A DNA stretch of 64,000 nt, from NCBI RefSeq assembly GCF_022348185.1, contig NZ_JAKRFD010000017.1, positions 40,356 through 104,355 of the forward strand, read 5' to 3'. The translations under genes and the position numbers were made by a program. How positions within the stretch are numbered: the first letter of the stretch is position 1; each line of letters opens with the position of its first letter. The notes under the pieces were generated by a model. The model saw only the letters and a program-made list of their open reading frames with translations, had not been told where the DNA came from and did not search any database. This DNA is from Epibacterium sp. Ofav1-8. GTDB lineage: Bacteria > Pseudomonadota > Alphaproteobacteria > Rhodobacterales > Rhodobacteraceae. Positions 44,850 through 53,698 of the stretch are shown one piece after another.

Positions 44850-45533
44850 TTATGCTGCCAATCCGTCGCGCGCCGCGGCCCCGAACAGATCCTGACAACG
44901 CGAGAACCAACGCTGAACCGGATCATCCTTGTCCAACAGATCCCGGGCACCAACCACCCAGCACCATTGCAAGGTTCCAAACACAATATAGTCTGGAAAC
45001 AGAGGTTTATCGCCGCAGATCCAGGGCTGCTTCTCCAGCGTCTTACGCAAGGGTACGAGCCTTTCGGTCAGAACCTCGCGTTCCGAATCGCCGCGTTCGG
45101 CCAGGGTTTCCAGTGAGACACCGAACCGCTCTTCGCGCTTGGCCCGAAAATACGCCTGATCCGATTCGCTCATCACGTTATACATATCCATCGCCACAAT
45201 GACCGATAGCGGTGGATGCAGCATGGTCAGGCAATAGGTCTCAAAGAACCGCGCCATCCGGCGCCCTCCGTCACCTTCGAACAGACTTGGTGCATCCGGG
45301 TAGACCTCCTCCAGATACTCACAAATATCAAAACTATCGCCCAGCACCCGGTCTCCGTCCCGCAATACCGGGACGCTGTTAAATGCGCCGCCTTCGATTC
45401 CCTTTATCGTGGAAAAATCCACTGGTTCTATGGCAAAGTCCAATTGCTTGTGATGGAGCGCCATAATTACCTTCCACACATGTGGGGAGTAGCTTTCTCC
45501 TGCTTTTCCACATAAGCTATACAGAGTTCTCAT
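44850..45533 (-). CDS. tdaB: TdaB: glutathione S-transferase-like protein
   Basis: 227 residues. ATG 45533 is set by AGGAGG 6 bases upstream. Thioredoxin-like N-domain (TLYSLCGKAGESYSPHVWKV), then the GST-typical cis-Pro and Ser-Asp-like motif VPVLRDGDRVLGDSFDICEYLEE, and a helical C-domain (KQPWICGDKPLFPDYIVFG). Related to beta-etherase-type GSTs. Implicated in introducing sulfur during TDA biosynthesis. Between tdaA and tdaC, with its own terminator. Confidence 0.92.
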   Translation of the reverse strand: MRTLYSLCGKAGESYSPHVWKVIMALHHKQLDFAIEPVDFSTIKGIEGGAFNSVPVLRDGDRVLGDSFDICEYLEEVYPDAPSLFEGDGGRRMARFFETYCLTMLHPPLSVIVAMDMYNVMSESDQAYFRAKREERFGVSLETLAERGDSEREVLTERLVPLRKTLEKQPWICGDKPLFPDYIVFGTLQWCWVVGARDLLDKDDPVQRWFSRCQDLFGAAARDGLAA

Positions 45534-45786
45534 ACCGGCCTCCTGCGCCAAATCATAATTTCACATGATTTTGGTTTAACGCGAAACATATCCTGCGGCA
45601 CAAGCAAAATTTCTGCCATTTTTCATTTTAACCCAACAACGCAGGTATTCATGAATTGAAGCGATGCGCAGATTTCATCTGTACCCCTCGCACCGGGCGC
45701 GCGACCAGGCTGGGGCACTCCCCCGCATCCACAGGTCGACGCACCCTCAGCGCCCGTGGCCCATCAGGACCCTGTGGGATGCGCGC

Positions 45787-46704
45787 CTAGGCGAGTTGAA
45801 GCGCTGGCGGCTCTGCCAAGGTCCCCGACTTCATCAAATCGGAGAACAAGGCGTTGACGGCATCAATGGCAGGGTCGTTGATACGCGATGACAGAAAGCC
45901 CGACATGATCCGCGCCGTCTTGCGCACCTCATGCAAGAGGGTGACATCCTCGGGTTTGGGAAACCCTTCCTCTGCATTGACATGAACCAGCCCGACACCG
46001 GCGCCACTGGCCACCAGCGTTCGGGTCACCGTCTCATCATCCACATTGATCACACGCTTGGGTTGTATGTCATGTTGCTCCATCAGCGCCTTGGCCCAGC
46101 GGCCGCAACAGCCATCCTGAGACGAGACAATCCAGACCATATCGGCGAGTTGCCCCCAATCAATCGCATTTCCCGCCTGGACCACCCCCACCGGCGCCGC
46201 CAGGTGAATGCTGAAACGTGAAACTTCCGTTAATGTCAGGTCCGGCATATCGCCCTCGGGCTCGGTGAAGAATCCCATGTCCAGTGTTTCGTTGCGCAGC
46301 CCGTCGATCACCTGCGCAGAGGTCAGATGCTTGAGCTCGATTTCCAGCTCGGGAAACCGCTCTGAAATCAGGTGCAGAAAGGAACTGACAAAACCGTTGC
46401 CAGAATGGCGTCCGGCCCCAAGCGCAAATTTTCCGACAATACTGCCTTTCAGGCGTGTCGCCTCTTGCAAAAACCGCTTGTGGCGCTCCAGGAGCTGGGT
46501 CGCCTCGCCCAACAGCCGCTCTCCATCGGGGGTTACGCTCATGCCGCGGGACGTGCGCTCGAACAGGGCCAACCCCAGCGCCATTTCGATTCCCTTGATC
46601 TGGGCGCTGACAGAGGGCTGACTGCGGCACAGGATGTCGGAGGCACGGGTGATGCTGCCTTCTTGGGCAACGGTAACAAAGACTCTTAGCTGTTGAATAT
46701 CCAA
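45787..46704 (-). CDS. tdaA: TdaA: LysR-family activator of TDA genes
   Basis: About 305 residues. No ATG begins the family N-terminus. TTG at 46704 (reading LDIQQLRVFVTVAQEG) is the most natural start, with another TTG at 46731 adding nine residues. Winged helix GSITRASDILCRSQPSVSAQ, then a LysR effector domain (FALGAGRHSGNGFVSSFL; LVASGAGVGLVHVNAEEG). In Ruegeria and Phaeobacter TdaA activates tda transcription through the tdaC promoter. It lies upstream of tdaB, separated by a 253-bp gap. Confidence 0.92.
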   Translation of the reverse strand: MDIQQLRVFVTVAQEGSITRASDILCRSQPSVSAQIKGIEMALGLALFERTSRGMSVTPDGERLLGEATQLLERHKRFLQEATRLKGSIVGKFALGAGRHSGNGFVSSFLHLISERFPELEIELKHLTSAQVIDGLRNETLDMGFFTEPEGDMPDLTLTEVSRFSIHLAAPVGVVQAGNAIDWGQLADMVWIVSSQDGCCGRWAKALMEQHDIQPKRVINVDDETVTRTLVASGAGVGLVHVNAEEGFPKPEDVTLLHEVRKTARIMSGFLSSRINDPAIDAVNALFSDLMKSGTLAEPPALQLA

Positions 46705-47200
46705 AACTGTTCTCGTTCGTTTTTCACGCAAATACCCTTGATCGGTCCACGGGGTTGGCGGAGACGTTCGACCTGTTCAGCTCTGCGATGCGACCGTCCA
46801 GAGCGGACAGGCGCATGGCGTGGATGCTGATCCAGAACGTTGCACTTCACACCCCAGAATACAAGCTAAACGTGCATAGCCATTGCTGAGGACAGGCACT
46901 ATTCTCACGTCAACGACAATAATTGTGCATGAGATGCCGCATTTGCACGGTTTGCCGACGGCGCGCGCCAGATCACGCGAAATAGCGAGGCCGGAGCGAA
47001 CGCTGCGCCGCAGCAAGGGCTGCAGGGGATAAATGCATGCGCCACGGGGCGCGGCCCGCGCGGGGCGATTGCTCCGCTGAGGGCGGGTATGGCGCTCTCG
47101 GTGATCCGCGCTCCGCCCAACCAGATACAGAAAACCGACAGGCGTTAGGCGGATCAACAGCCTGCACCAGACCTTCGCCCCAGCCCTTGAAGGGTCGAAC
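46705..47200. other. Intergenic region between tdaA and the gluconate regulator
   Basis: 496 bp containing the tdaA promoter. A GC-rich stretch at about 46960-47120 has several short open frames but no recognisable protein, ribosome site or inverted-repeat ends. Could be a decayed gene at the island boundary. I see nothing definite. Confidence 0.4.
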
Positions 47201-48229
47201 TCAGCCGATGTCGGCGCGCCTGGGCATGGTGCTTTGCCGCATCATCACCTCGTAGCCCAGATCGACCACGGCGGGGCCGGACCATGTGCCGTTCAGCTTT
47301 GCCAGCACAATTTCCAGCGCCATCTGCCCCATGTCGAACCGACGGGTCCGAACGCTGCTGAGAGCGGGATTCGCCGCCGACATCACTTCCAGATCATTGA
47401 ATCCGCAAATCCCAAGCCGATCCGGGACGGACAGCCCGGCGCGCTGTGCTTGGAACAAGGCCCCAAGCGCGAGGTCATCGTTGTTGCAGAAGATCGCATC
47501 CACGTCCGGGGCCTGCGCCAGCAGCTGCTGCAACATCTCGGCACCTTTGGTGACCGATGACGCCTCGGGCGACGTCATCACGCGATCGGTGTGAAACACT
47601 CCGGCTGCCGTGGCTTCGGCGCGAAACCCGTCAAACCGGCGCCGGGTGCGCGGGTCCATCCGCGCGCCCAGAAACCCGGGCCGCCGGTAGCCCTGTGCCA
47701 GGAGATGCCGAGTCGCCGCCTGCGCCGCGTGAAAATGCGAAAACCCCACGCAGGCATCGACCGGGTTCTCCCCCGTCTCCATGATCTGCACCACCGGGCA
47801 GTCGAGGCTTTCCAACAGCGCACGGGCCGCTGCGCTCTGATCGAAGCCACTGACCACAAGACCGGCGGGTTTCTGGCTGGCAAACAGCCGCAGGGCGTTT
47901 TCCTCTGTCCGGGCGCAATAGCGGGTGTTGGCCAGCTGCACGTCATAATCCGAGGGCTCTGAGGCGGCGTAGATCCCTTTCAGCACTTCGGCAAAGACGC
48001 TGTTGGTGATCGACGGGATCAACACGCCGATGACATTCGACCGCCCCGTCGCCAGATGCCGCGCGGCGGGATTTGGCACATAGCCGAGTTCCGCCACCGC
48101 CGAATCGATCCGCTTGCGCACAGCCTCGGAAACCATGCCGGGGCGGCGCAGCGCCCGCGACACGGTGATCGCACTGACGCCGGCCAGCCGGGCCACGTCA
48201 TCCAAAGTTATTCTTTTCTTTTCGGACAT
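47201..48229 (-). CDS. LacI-family gluconate regulator (GntR type)
   Basis: 342 residues. HTH ITLDDVARLAGVSAITVSRAL with hinge AARHLATGRSN, then an effector domain (VIGVLIPSITNSVFAEVLKG, FCNNDDLALGALFQ). Most like the LacI-family repressors of gluconate utilisation. Divergent from gluconokinase, with two perfect palindromic operators in the 126-bp gap, so it represses the gluconate operon and probably itself. Confidence 0.9.
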   Translation of the reverse strand: MSEKKRITLDDVARLAGVSAITVSRALRRPGMVSEAVRKRIDSAVAELGYVPNPAARHLATGRSNVIGVLIPSITNSVFAEVLKGIYAASEPSDYDVQLANTRYCARTEENALRLFASQKPAGLVVSGFDQSAAARALLESLDCPVVQIMETGENPVDACVGFSHFHAAQAATRHLLAQGYRRPGFLGARMDPRTRRRFDGFRAEATAAGVFHTDRVMTSPEASSVTKGAEMLQQLLAQAPDVDAIFCNNDDLALGALFQAQRAGLSVPDRLGICGFNDLEVMSAANPALSSVRTRRFDMGQMALEIVLAKLNGTWSGPAVVDLGYEVMMRQSTMPRRADIG

Positions 48230-48264
48230 TGGCGGAATTTGTCTCCCTTTGAGAAATATCTTTC

Positions 48265-48306
48265 TTGACGAATGACAGCGCTGTCAACATCATGACAGCG
48301 CTGTCA
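48265..48306 (+). promoter_or_regulatory. Gluconate operon promoter with twin GntR/LacI operators
   Basis: Two identical 14-bp palindromes TGACAGCGCTGTCA at 48273-48286 and 48293-48306, centres 20 bp (two helical turns) apart. A -35-like TTGACG at 48265-48270 lies just before the first, so the first operator sits in the promoter spacer. Confidence 0.8.
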
Positions 48307-48355
48307 TTGAATGGTGGCGCTATCAGACGGCGATTTGCGAGGAGGCAGGCACGCA

Positions 48356-48862
48356 GTGCGACATATTCTGGTCATGGGCGTTTGCGGTGTGGGGAAATCC
48401 AGCGTCGCGGAGGCAATCGCCGCCGCGCTCGACGCACCCTACGTGGAGGCCGACAGCTTCCATTCGCCCGACAATGTGGCGCATATGCAGGCTGGCCGGC
48501 CGCTGACCGATGAGATGCGGCGCGACTGGCTGGAGGTCATCGGTGCGGAGCTGGCGCACCAGTCCCGGCCCGCGGTTCTGGCCTGTTCGGCGCTCAAGCA
48601 ACGCTACCGTAACCTGCTGGCAGCACAGGCGGGCGAGATGACCATCATCCACCTGACCGGCGCGCGAGATCTGCTCGAACATCGGGTTGCGTCCCGTCCG
48701 GGCCATTTCATGCCCCCCAGCCTCGTCCAGAGCCAACTTGACGCGTTGGAGCCGCCGTCGGGGCCCCATGTCACAGAAATCGACGTCGCGCTGTCGCTGC
48801 CGCAGGTGGTGGCGCGGGCGCTCGACTTTGTCCGGAGCCGAGGAGGCGGCACCGGACGCTAA
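48356..48862 (+). CDS. gntK: Gluconokinase
   Basis: 168 residues from GTG 48356 (reading VRHILVMGVCGVGKSS). AGGAGG lies 10 bases upstream, and a farther ATG at 48311 would add an unlikely tail. Walker A GVCGVGKSS, then EADSFHSPDNVAHMQAGRPLTDEMR (gluconokinase substrate region; read in two parts), ACSALKQRYR and RPGHFMPPSLVQSQ. Phosphorylates D-gluconate to 6-phosphogluconate. First gene of an operon with a TRAP transporter, so import and phosphorylation are coupled. Confidence 0.92.
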   Translation: MRHILVMGVCGVGKSSVAEAIAAALDAPYVEADSFHSPDNVAHMQAGRPLTDEMRRDWLEVIGAELAHQSRPAVLACSALKQRYRNLLAAQAGEMTIIHLTGARDLLEHRVASRPGHFMPPSLVQSQLDALEPPSGPHVTEIDVALSLPQVVARALDFVRSRGGGTGR

Positions 48863-48901
48863 ACCCAAACCTCACACAGGACACTCTCAGGGAGGAGACC
48901 C

Positions 48902-49912
48902 ATGAACCATCTGATCAAAGCAACCCTCGTTGCCACCACCCTTGCCGGCGGCGCCCTGGCGCAGGACTACAGCCTGCGCTTCCAGTCGTCGGACCCGGCG
49001 GGCAATCCGAACTTCCAGCTACAAACCCGCTGGACCGAGATGGTCGAGGAAAAGACCGGCGGCAAGGTCGCCATTGAACTGTTGCCGGTGGAAAGCATCG
49101 TCGCCCACAACGAAACCCAGGACGCGATCGCGGCGGGTATCCTTGACGGCCATGTCACCGACACCTCCTATTTCTCCGGCAAGGACCCGGCCTTCGGCCT
49201 GATCGCCAACCCGGTCGGCGCCTGGAGCGCGCCGGAGGAAATGTTCACCTTCATGCGGACCGGCGGCGGCAATGAGCTGATGCAGGAGCTGCTGGCTCCC
49301 TACGGCCTGCATTTCATCGGCGCCACCACGCCGGGGCTCGAGGCCTTTGTCTCTGCCGTACCGCTGGAAGGCGTCGATGACCTCAAGGGGCTGAAGATGC
49401 GCGCGCCCGAGGGTCTGGTGCAGCAGGTCTTTGCCGCGGCCGGGGCCGCACCGGTGAACCTGCCGGGCTCCGAGGTCTTCACCTCGCTCGACAAGAAGGT
49501 GATCGAGGCGGCGGATTACACCGTGTTCTCGACCAATCAGGCGCAGGGCATGCATGATGTGGCCAAACACCCGGTCTATCCCGGCTTCCACTCCATGCCG
49601 CTGGTCGAGATTTCGATGAACAAGGCCAAGTGGGACGCAATGCCCGCCGAGATTCAGGCCGCGATCACCGAATCCGTCGAGGAATTCGCCGACCTTCAGG
49701 TGGCCACGCTGCGCGAGGCGGATCTGGCTGCGGTCGAGGCCGCCAAGGCCTCTGGTGAGGTTACGGTCCACGACTGGCCCGCCGCCGAGCGCGCCAAGTT
49801 CCGCAGCATCGCCACCGGCGAATGGGAACAGGTCGCCAGCCGCTCCGACAATGCGCAGAAAGTCTATGACACGCTGACCGCCTATCTGAAGGGCGCGGGC
49901 CTGTTGAACTGA
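48902..49912 (+). CDS. TRAP transporter substrate-binding protein DctP, probably gluconate
   Basis: 336 residues. ATG 48902 follows GGGAGGAGACCC. Signal peptide MNHLIKATLVATTLAGGALA. DctP-family features: RWTEMVEEKTGGKVAIELLP, DDLKGLKMRAPEGLVQQVF (the conserved Arg-carboxylate clamp region) and EIQAAITESVEE. Linked to gluconokinase and a gluconate-type repressor, so gluconate or a related sugar acid is the likely ligand. Confidence 0.9.
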   Translation: MNHLIKATLVATTLAGGALAQDYSLRFQSSDPAGNPNFQLQTRWTEMVEEKTGGKVAIELLPVESIVAHNETQDAIAAGILDGHVTDTSYFSGKDPAFGLIANPVGAWSAPEEMFTFMRTGGGNELMQELLAPYGLHFIGATTPGLEAFVSAVPLEGVDDLKGLKMRAPEGLVQQVFAAAGAAPVNLPGSEVFTSLDKKVIEAADYTVFSTNQAQGMHDVAKHPVYPGFHSMPLVEISMNKAKWDAMPAEIQAAITESVEEFADLQVATLREADLAAVEAAKASGEVTVHDWPAAERAKFRSIATGEWEQVASRSDNAQKVYDTLTAYLKGAGLLN

Positions 49913-49976
49913 GCCCGACCCCAACAGCGAGGGGGGGGGCCGATGCGCCCCCCTCTACCATCACGCAACACCGATC

Positions 49977-50549
49977 ATGACGGGAGGACCGGCCTTGGCC
50001 GAACAGGAACATGCAACAGCGCCGGATACCGAGGGCCCGGGTCCGATCCCGCAGGCCGGGCGTCTGGGGCGCTGGATCGACCGCGGCGGGCTGGTCTTTG
50101 CCGCCGGAATCGTGCTGGCCATGCTGATCCTCATCCAGGAGGTGATCCTGCGCTATGTCTTCAACGCGCCCACCATCTGGGCACATGAGACGACGATCTT
50201 CCTGTGCGGCATCGCCTTTGTCTACGGCGGCCTCTATTGCACCGCCCGCGACCGCCATATCCGCGTGGTGCTGATCTATGACGCGCTTTCGCCGCGCTGG
50301 CGGCGGCGGTTCAACGTGGCGATCTCTGTCATCAGCGGTGCGGCGGCGGCAATGTTTGCCTGGGCGGCCTGGACCATGGTGGAGCGCGCGATCTTCATGC
50401 CCGACGGCAGCTTCCGGCTGGAACGCTCGGGCAGCGCCTGGGACCCGGTCTATCCGGGCCTATCGAAGCTCTTCCTGTTTCTCGTGCTCGCCGTCATGGC
50501 GGTGCAATTCGCGGTGCTCGCGGTGAACTACCTCAAGGACAAGAAATGA
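49977..50549 (+). CDS. TRAP transporter small permease DctQ
   Basis: 190 residues, four membrane helices (LVFAAGIVLAMLILIQEVIL; HETTIFLCGIAFVYGGLY; ISVISGAAAAMFAWAAW; LFLFLVLAVMAVQFAVLAV) with RYVFNAPTIW and RDRHIRVV typical of DctQ. Start: ATG 49977 has no ribosome site, whereas TTG 49995 has GGGAGG seven bases before it, inside the frame, so translation may truly begin at 49995. Confidence 0.88.
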   Translation: MTGGPALAEQEHATAPDTEGPGPIPQAGRLGRWIDRGGLVFAAGIVLAMLILIQEVILRYVFNAPTIWAHETTIFLCGIAFVYGGLYCTARDRHIRVVLIYDALSPRWRRRFNVAISVISGAAAAMFAWAAWTMVERAIFMPDGSFRLERSGSAWDPVYPGLSKLFLFLVLAVMAVQFAVLAVNYLKDKK

Positions 50550-51865
50550 CCGAACTGTTTGGCTCCTTTCAGGCCCTCGGCATCGAGAGCGCAACCCTGT
50601 TGATGTTCGTCATGCTGCTTGGTCTTCTGGTCACCGGCATGCCGCTCGCCTTTGTGACGCTGCTGGTGGCGCTGATCTTTGCGCTCGGGTGGACCGGGCC
50701 GATGGTGGTGCCGCTCATCACCAGCCGGGTCTATTCCTTTGTGGCCAGTTTTGTCTTTGTCTCGGTGCCGATGTTCGTCCTGATGGCGGCGATCCTGGAC
50801 CGCTCCGGCATTGCCCGGGATCTGTTCGACGCCATGCGGCTGGTCGGGGGGCGCCTGCGGGGCGGGGTCGCGATCCAGACCATTATCGTGGCGGTGATCC
50901 TGGCCGCCATGTCCGGCATCATCGGCGGCGAAGTCGTCCTGCTGGGGTTGATCGCCCTGCCCCAGATGCTGCGGCTCGGATATGATCGCAAGCTGGCGAT
51001 CGGCGTGGTCTGCGCAGGTGGGGCGCTCGGCACCATGGTGCCGCCCTCCATCGTGCTCATTATCTACGGGCTGACCGCAAATGTGTCGATCGGGGATCTC
51101 TTTACCGCGTCCTTCCTGCCCGGGCTGATGCTGGCCGGGTTCTATGTCGCCTATGTGCTGATCCGTGCCTACCTGAACCCCGACGTCGCGCCAGTGGTCG
51201 AACGCGACGAGGTGCCGATGGCGGAGAAACTGCGTCTTCTCAAGGGGCTGGTGCTGCCCCTCCTGGTGGTGGCGATGGTGCTGGGCTCGATCTACGGCGG
51301 CATCGCCAGCGTCACCGAAGCCTCTGCCGTGGGGGTGGCCGGCGTCATCCTGTCGACACTGGTGCGTGGCGAATTCTCCGTGGAGCTGCTGAAAGGCGCT
51401 GCCCTTCAGACGCTTCAGACCGTTGGCATGATCGTCTGGATCGGCATCGGTGCCTCGGCCCTTGTGGGGGTGTTCAACTTCATGGGCGGCATCAACTTTG
51501 TCTCGGCGCTGATCACCGGCATTTCGGACAATCCCCATGTGGTGATCCTGTTCATGATGGCCATTCTCTTTGTGCTGGGCATGTTCCTCGACTGGGTCGG
51601 GATCGCGCTGCTGACCATGCCGATCTTTGTCCCCATCGTGACCAAGCTCGGCTTTGATCCGGTCTGGTTCGGCGTCGTCTTCTGCATGAACATGCAGGTG
51701 AGCTTCTTGTCGCCGCCCTTTGGTCCCGCGGCGTTCTACCTGAAATCGGTGGCCCCGGCGGACATCAGCCTTGGCGAGATCTTCCGGTCGCTCCTGCCCT
51801 TCATTGCGCTGCAGATCCTGGCGCTGGCCATGCTGATCGCCTTCCCCGGCATCACCGGTAGATAG
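50546..51865 (+). CDS. TRAP transporter large permease DctM
   Basis: 439 residues, about 12 hydrophobic segments. Typical DctM stretches: VTGMPLAFVTLLVAL, VPMFVLMAAILDRSGIARDLFD, GGALGTMVPPSIVLIIYG, SVTEASAVGVAGV and FLDWVGIALLTMPIF. Starts in an ATGA overlap with dctQ. Last gene of the gluconate operon, followed by a terminator at 51935-51974. Confidence 0.92.
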   Translation: MTELFGSFQALGIESATLLMFVMLLGLLVTGMPLAFVTLLVALIFALGWTGPMVVPLITSRVYSFVASFVFVSVPMFVLMAAILDRSGIARDLFDAMRLVGGRLRGGVAIQTIIVAVILAAMSGIIGGEVVLLGLIALPQMLRLGYDRKLAIGVVCAGGALGTMVPPSIVLIIYGLTANVSIGDLFTASFLPGLMLAGFYVAYVLIRAYLNPDVAPVVERDEVPMAEKLRLLKGLVLPLLVVAMVLGSIYGGIASVTEASAVGVAGVILSTLVRGEFSVELLKGAALQTLQTVGMIVWIGIGASALVGVFNFMGGINFVSALITGISDNPHVVILFMMAILFVLGMFLDWVGIALLTMPIFVPIVTKLGFDPVWFGVVFCMNMQVSFLSPPFGPAAFYLKSVAPADISLGEIFRSLLPFIALQILALAMLIAFPGITGR

Positions 51866-52168
51866 AGCTGAGAAGCGGGAAAACACAGACATACGGCATC
51901 GCCGAACTCAGTCTTCGTGATGCCCGAACGACCTCCCGGCCACAGCTGCACCGCGTGGCCGGGTGCGCGTTTTTGATGTCATCCCCCCTGCGTTTACTGG
52001 TCCCGCCGCGCATCCGTGCCCGCACCGGCTGGCGGTCGCAGCGGGGCAGGATCCGCAACAATTCCCCCGACCCGCATATAAGATTGTTACTGACCCCACG
52101 TCGCGAAAGGTGTACGGAATATTAAGACGACTTAACAGATAACATTATTACTTTGCCTGGAGGCGTCC
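51866..52168. other. Intergenic region before the three-gene helical-protein operon
   Basis: 303 bp. The first half holds the gluconate operon's terminator. The last 90 bases (from about 52079) are clearly AT-richer than flanking DNA and probably contain the promoter of the next operon, but no confident -35/-10 pair was assigned. Confidence 0.45.
51935..51974 (+). terminator. Intrinsic terminator of the gluconate TRAP operon
   Basis: Perfect 9-bp stem CCCGGCCAC / GTGGCCGGG (51935-51943, 51955-51963) followed six bases later by T5 (51970-51974). Confidence 0.65.
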
Positions 52169-53668
52169 ATGGCCGAAGAACCGCTCAGCGGCCCCGAGAT
52201 CAAGAAGATCATTTCAAAGAGCCGCAAGAAGCCCGTGAGCTTTGCGTTCAATCCCGGCAAGGATGATGCCGACGGTTACCTGCTGCTTCACCTGAAGAAG
52301 CCCGCCAAGATGCTGGGCAAACAGGCGAAGTCCGAAGGCGACGGCGGCAAGGCCGCTTTTGGCACCTTTGAGACCGAAGGCAAGGTGATGAAGCTCGAGT
52401 GCGAGCTGTCGATCCCCGCCCTCAGCAAGAAGCTGAAGAAATATCTCAAGACGCAGAAGATCAGCCTGCAGCCCGTTGTCCTTGGCGAGGAGGATCTGGA
52501 GGCCGCCCTGGCCGAGCACAACGCCGATCCGGACGCATTCTATGATGAATTCGCGGACGCGGCAGACGACGACGCAGAGGATGACGGCCCCGACGCAGGT
52601 GCTGTCGGCACTCGCATCAAGGCCATGGTGACCGCGTTCAAGGCACTGCCCGATCCGGCACAGGCCAAGCTGGCAAAACCTGTCGAAACCGTGGTTGCTG
52701 CCTTCAAGGCCGGCAAGCTGGAGCAGGCCAATGCCGCCATCGACAAGGTGATGCCCGCCATCGAGGCCGCGCAAGCGGGCTCTGGCGATCCGGTTGGCCA
52801 GACGGGCACCGCGGATCGCGCCGGGTTGGAAACCCAGCTGAAATCGCTCGCAGGGCGCGTCAAACAGCTTGAAGAGCCGCAAAAGTCCAAGCTTGCCAAA
52901 GTGGTGCAAACCCTGGCCGGCACCCTGAAAGCCGGGGATCTGGACAAGACCGCTGCCGGGCTGGCCAAACTGGCGCAGGCGCTTGACACCGTCGCACCTC
53001 AATCCACCTCGGACAGCTCCGGCACCAGCCCCGAACAGGAACGCTACAGCACGCTTTTTGCCGAAATGGAGCCGCAGGTGCAGACAGCCCTGCGCGACAA
53101 CCGCTTCCCGGACGAAAAAGCGCGGGGCGATTTCCTCAAGCTTTGGGAATGGGGCAACAACAACGCCGCAGACGGGATCTATGACAAGGCCGTCGCCGCG
53201 CTGACCCGGGCGCAGCCCTTGCTGGCCGCCGCAATGGCGTCCGAAGGGTCCGATTACGCCGCCGATGTGCCAGAGGATGTAAAGCCCTTCGCGATCTCCC
53301 GGCTGAAATGGCAAAGCACCCTCACCACCATGCACAGCGAGCTGAAGAAACTCCAGAGCGCAATCCGAACCGTGTGCAATGGCGACCCCGAATTGCAGCC
53401 GGTGGCCGACAGCGTCGGAGAGTTGGACGCCTATCTGGATCGGCTTGACGACCGCCTGTCCGACAAGCTGGACGAGGTGGTGAACGCCGCGCCCGGCAGT
53501 GACCGGGAGGCCCTGAAAGCGCAGGCCCGCGGATTGCTGAAGGAATACCAGTCAGAACTCTCTGGTGACTTTTTTCGCGTGATCGACGCCGACAACGGCT
53601 TTGCCAATGTGGCGATCGCGTCCTCCGCTGCGTCGGCGCTCTCCGAAATCGAGAGCGCACTCAAATAA
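52169..53668 (+). CDS. Helical repeat protein of unknown function, gene 1 of 3
   Basis: 499 residues, no family recognised. CTGGAGG precedes ATG 52169. Residues 1-110 form a small alpha/beta domain (KKPVSFAFNPG, GYLLLHLKKPAKMLG, GTFETEGKVMKLECEL). Residues 120-145 are a very acidic linker (FADAADDDAEDDGPD). Residues 149-202 and 220-276 are a duplicated helical hairpin sharing KLAK-x-V-[EQ]-T and [FL]KAG-[KD]-L. The C-terminal half is helical with possible coiled coil. No signal peptide or membrane segment, two Cys. First gene of a tight operon (30 bp to the next). Confidence 0.85.
   Translation: MAEEPLSGPEIKKIISKSRKKPVSFAFNPGKDDADGYLLLHLKKPAKMLGKQAKSEGDGGKAAFGTFETEGKVMKLECELSIPALSKKLKKYLKTQKISLQPVVLGEEDLEAALAEHNADPDAFYDEFADAADDDAEDDGPDAGAVGTRIKAMVTAFKALPDPAQAKLAKPVETVVAAFKAGKLEQANAAIDKVMPAIEAAQAGSGDPVGQTGTADRAGLETQLKSLAGRVKQLEEPQKSKLAKVVQTLAGTLKAGDLDKTAAGLAKLAQALDTVAPQSTSDSSGTSPEQERYSTLFAEMEPQVQTALRDNRFPDEKARGDFLKLWEWGNNNAADGIYDKAVAALTRAQPLLAAAMASEGSDYAADVPEDVKPFAISRLKWQSTLTTMHSELKKLQSAIRTVCNGDPELQPVADSVGELDAYLDRLDDRLSDKLDEVVNAAPGSDREALKAQARGLLKEYQSELSGDFFRVIDADNGFANVAIASSAASALSEIESALK
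52613..52996 (+). repeat. Internal duplication in helical protein 1
   Basis: Encodes residues 149-276, two copies of a ~55-residue helical unit (SKLAKVVQTLAGTLKAGDLD versus AKLAKPVETVVAAFKAGKLE). Diverged at DNA level. Confidence 0.6.
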
Positions 53669-53698
53669 CGAGGTCTTTGACCGACAGGAGTTTCCGTC

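Noticed and set aside
48273..48306. Twin palindromes as a start of a CRISPR or repeat array
   Set aside because: Only two copies with a 6-bp gap, located in a LacI-regulated promoter. They are operators.
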